Part shown: piece by piece, positions 39,568 to 40,750 of the stretch
How positions within the stretch are numbered: position 1 is the stretch's first letter
How the letters are laid out: every line of letters begins with the position of its first letter
Virus record (IMG/VR): IMGVR_UViG_3300025323_000435
Coordinates: 1 to 40,750 of that record
Source of the DNA: a virus
Length of the DNA stretch: 40,750 nt
Reading direction: 5' to 3' (one strand)
The notes under the pieces: model-generated
The model's input: only the letters and a program-made list of their open reading frames with translations
The model's database searches: none
Told to the model about the DNA's origin: nothing
Translations under genes and position numbers: made by a program

Positions 39568-40750
39568 ATAATTCTATGCCGAAAGGAATCATCTATTGCA
39601 GAGTGTCCTCACAGGACCAGACGCACGGCACGAGCTTGGAGAGCCAGAAACGGGCGTGTGTTGAATATGCCGAAAAGAAAGGCATTAAGATTTCTAGGAT
39701 TTTCGTGGAAAGGGGCGAATCCGCCACTGCTGCTAACCGGACCGAACTGATAAAGGTGCTTGATTACTGCAAAGAGCACAAAGGCGAGGTGTCGGCTTTT
39801 ATTGTTTGGAAGCTAGACCGCTTCGCGCGGAACATGACCGATCATTACGGCTTACAGGCGCAGTTGCTCAAGTACGGCACGACACTCCACTCCGTTACCG
39901 AGGAAATAATCAGCGAGGGGCCTATTGGCAAGATGATGGAAGCGGTACTAGCCGGATACGCGCAGTTTGAGAATGATATACGCAAACAGCGATGCGAGGG
40001 CGGGATGCTCGCGCGTTTGCGAGAAGGTATCAGACCGTGGGGGCCTCCGATTGGCTATACCAACTCAAAGCTGAGAAAAGATAGGCGCAAGCTAGTGCCT
40101 GACCAGCCGGATACAGAGCGTTTCCTGCTTTTACAGAAAGGATTGCGCCTATACATGAATGGCGAGCACACTATCACCCAATTGACCGCGGAAAGTAATA
40201 AATGGGGTTTGAATACTCGTACTGGCAAGCCGATGAGAAAACAACTGTGGGATAAGATACTGACAGACAAATTCTATGCAGGGATTCTCGTTGACCCATG
40301 GGGCGGAGAGGAACACAGGGGCCTCCATAAGCCGATGATTAGCGTGGAGGAGTACGAGCGCGTACAAGCGGTGAAGCGCGGACTTTCAAATAACGCAACC
40401 AACCACCGCTTGCTCTATCACCCCGACTTCCCTCTTCGTGGCACTGTCCGATGCACATGCGGCTCTCTTTTGACTGCAAGCTGGCAACAAGGCCGAAACA
40501 AAAAATATGCCCGCTATCGTTGCCACAATGCGACATGCACGCAAAAAGTTGGTGTCAGCAAGAAAGACCTCGAAGAAAAGTTTGCGGCGTTCCTAACAGA
40601 AATCACACCTGATGAGAAATTCCTGCAACTGTTTGAGCGCATCGTACTCGACGAATGGAAGGGCCAGCACATGACTGCGGCTCTCGAAAAAGAGCACTAT
40701 GAGAAAAAGGTAGCCAAGCTGAAAGCTCGGAAGCAGGAGCTCATGGAGAT
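39564..40750 (+). CDS. Large serine recombinase 2 (partial, right edge)
   Basis: The frame begins at ATG 39564 and remains open to the window edge (395 complete codons). The catalytic domain has S15 in IYCRVSSQDQ, SLESQKRACVEYAEKKG, VWKLDRFARNM and GQFEND-type residues (AQFENDIRKQR). The recombinase domain runs from WGPPIGYTNSKL to FYAGILVDPWGGEE, and the zinc ribbon is RCTCGSLLTASW with CHNATC. It then enters a coiled helix (KEHYEKKVAKLKARKQ). It is not closely similar to recombinase 1 and belongs with the excisionase and helicase as the integration module. Confidence 0.92.
   Translation, partial: MNNSMPKGIIYCRVSSQDQTHGTSLESQKRACVEYAEKKGIKISRIFVERGESATAANRTELIKVLDYCKEHKGEVSAFIVWKLDRFARNMTDHYGLQAQLLKYGTTLHSVTEEIISEGPIGKMMEAVLAGYAQFENDIRKQRCEGGMLARLREGIRPWGPPIGYTNSKLRKDRRKLVPDQPDTERFLLLQKGLRLYMNGEHTITQLTAESNKWGLNTRTGKPMRKQLWDKILTDKFYAGILVDPWGGEEHRGLHKPMISVEEYERVQAVKRGLSNNATNHRLLYHPDFPLRGTVRCTCGSLLTASWQQGRNKKYARYRCHNATCTQKVGVSKKDLEEKFAAFLTEITPDEKFLQLFERIVLDEWKGQHMTAALEKEHYEKKVAKLKARKQELME

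Noticed and set aside
1-40750. CRISPR array, tRNA or rRNA genes
   Set aside because: No regularly spaced repeats, no cas genes, no cloverleaf and no rRNA sequence were found by reading.

Overview
The window looks like an accessory region of a Patescibacteria/Parcubacteria-type (CPR) genome. This is an inference from gene style: compact, tightly overlapping operons, few clear Shine-Dalgarno sequences, isolated phage packaging genes and serine recombinases with small helper genes. No rRNA, tRNA or universal single-copy marker is present to confirm it. The standard genetic code is used, with TGA as a stop.

Layout. (1) 1-1206: chromosomal edge with the end of a membrane protein, a tspO gene and an ArsR-like regulator. 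Three near-identical 33-nt palindromes sit in and around this pair. (2) 1207-2361: a mostly non-coding stretch with a gene remnant, a strong terminator, repeats, a possible zinc-ribbon gene and a structured leader. (3) 2362-7318: a phage-type packaging cassette on the + strand, with a ParB/methyltransferase gene (cleanly split by an IS982-family element with 20-bp terminal repeats and a 4-bp target duplication), a second methyltransferase, a TerS-like HTH protein and TerL. No portal, capsid or tail gene follows. (4) 7315-29583: a defence and repair island. It holds a PD-(D/E)XK nuclease with a structured leader, an exonuclease-DinG helicase, a five-gene minus-strand operon built on a Type III restriction-modification pair (Mod, Res, a 1198-aa helical protein, a 342-aa protein and a PD-(D/E)XK-like protein), a serine recombinase, a Fic protein coupled to an AEP-primase/SF2-helicase protein, a BLES03-like protein and RecQ. 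(5) 29584-31690: a junk-like junction with gene fragments (a truncated unknown gene, a short TerS-like gene, a DUF5681 fragment), repeats and two hypothetical genes. (6) 31971-34904: a restriction system made of a nuclease-methyltransferase fusion (HsdR_N-HsdM), a half-size HsdS and a small membrane protein, preceded by a second structured leader. (7) 35029-40750: a hypothetical wHTH protein, then a + strand integrative-element module: DUF5659-like protein, 56-aa protein, SF3-like helicase, hypothetical, zinc ribbon, excisionase and a serine recombinase running off the right edge.

The most interesting signal is RNA-level. The leaders of the nuclease gene at 8388 and of the HsdR_N-HsdM gene at 34663 share one architecture although their genes are unrelated. 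Both have the same type of -10 box, an outer stem with a UAAA/CAU internal loop around a GNRA hairpin, a long stem whose loop forms a pseudoknot, two successive GNRA hairpins, and a final hairpin that competes with the pseudoknot. The stems differ in sequence but keep pairing, which suggests a real and possibly undescribed regulatory RNA controlling restriction genes. The second candidate for a new system is the Type III R-M operon with its three accessory genes, linked by overlapping starts and stops or very short gaps.
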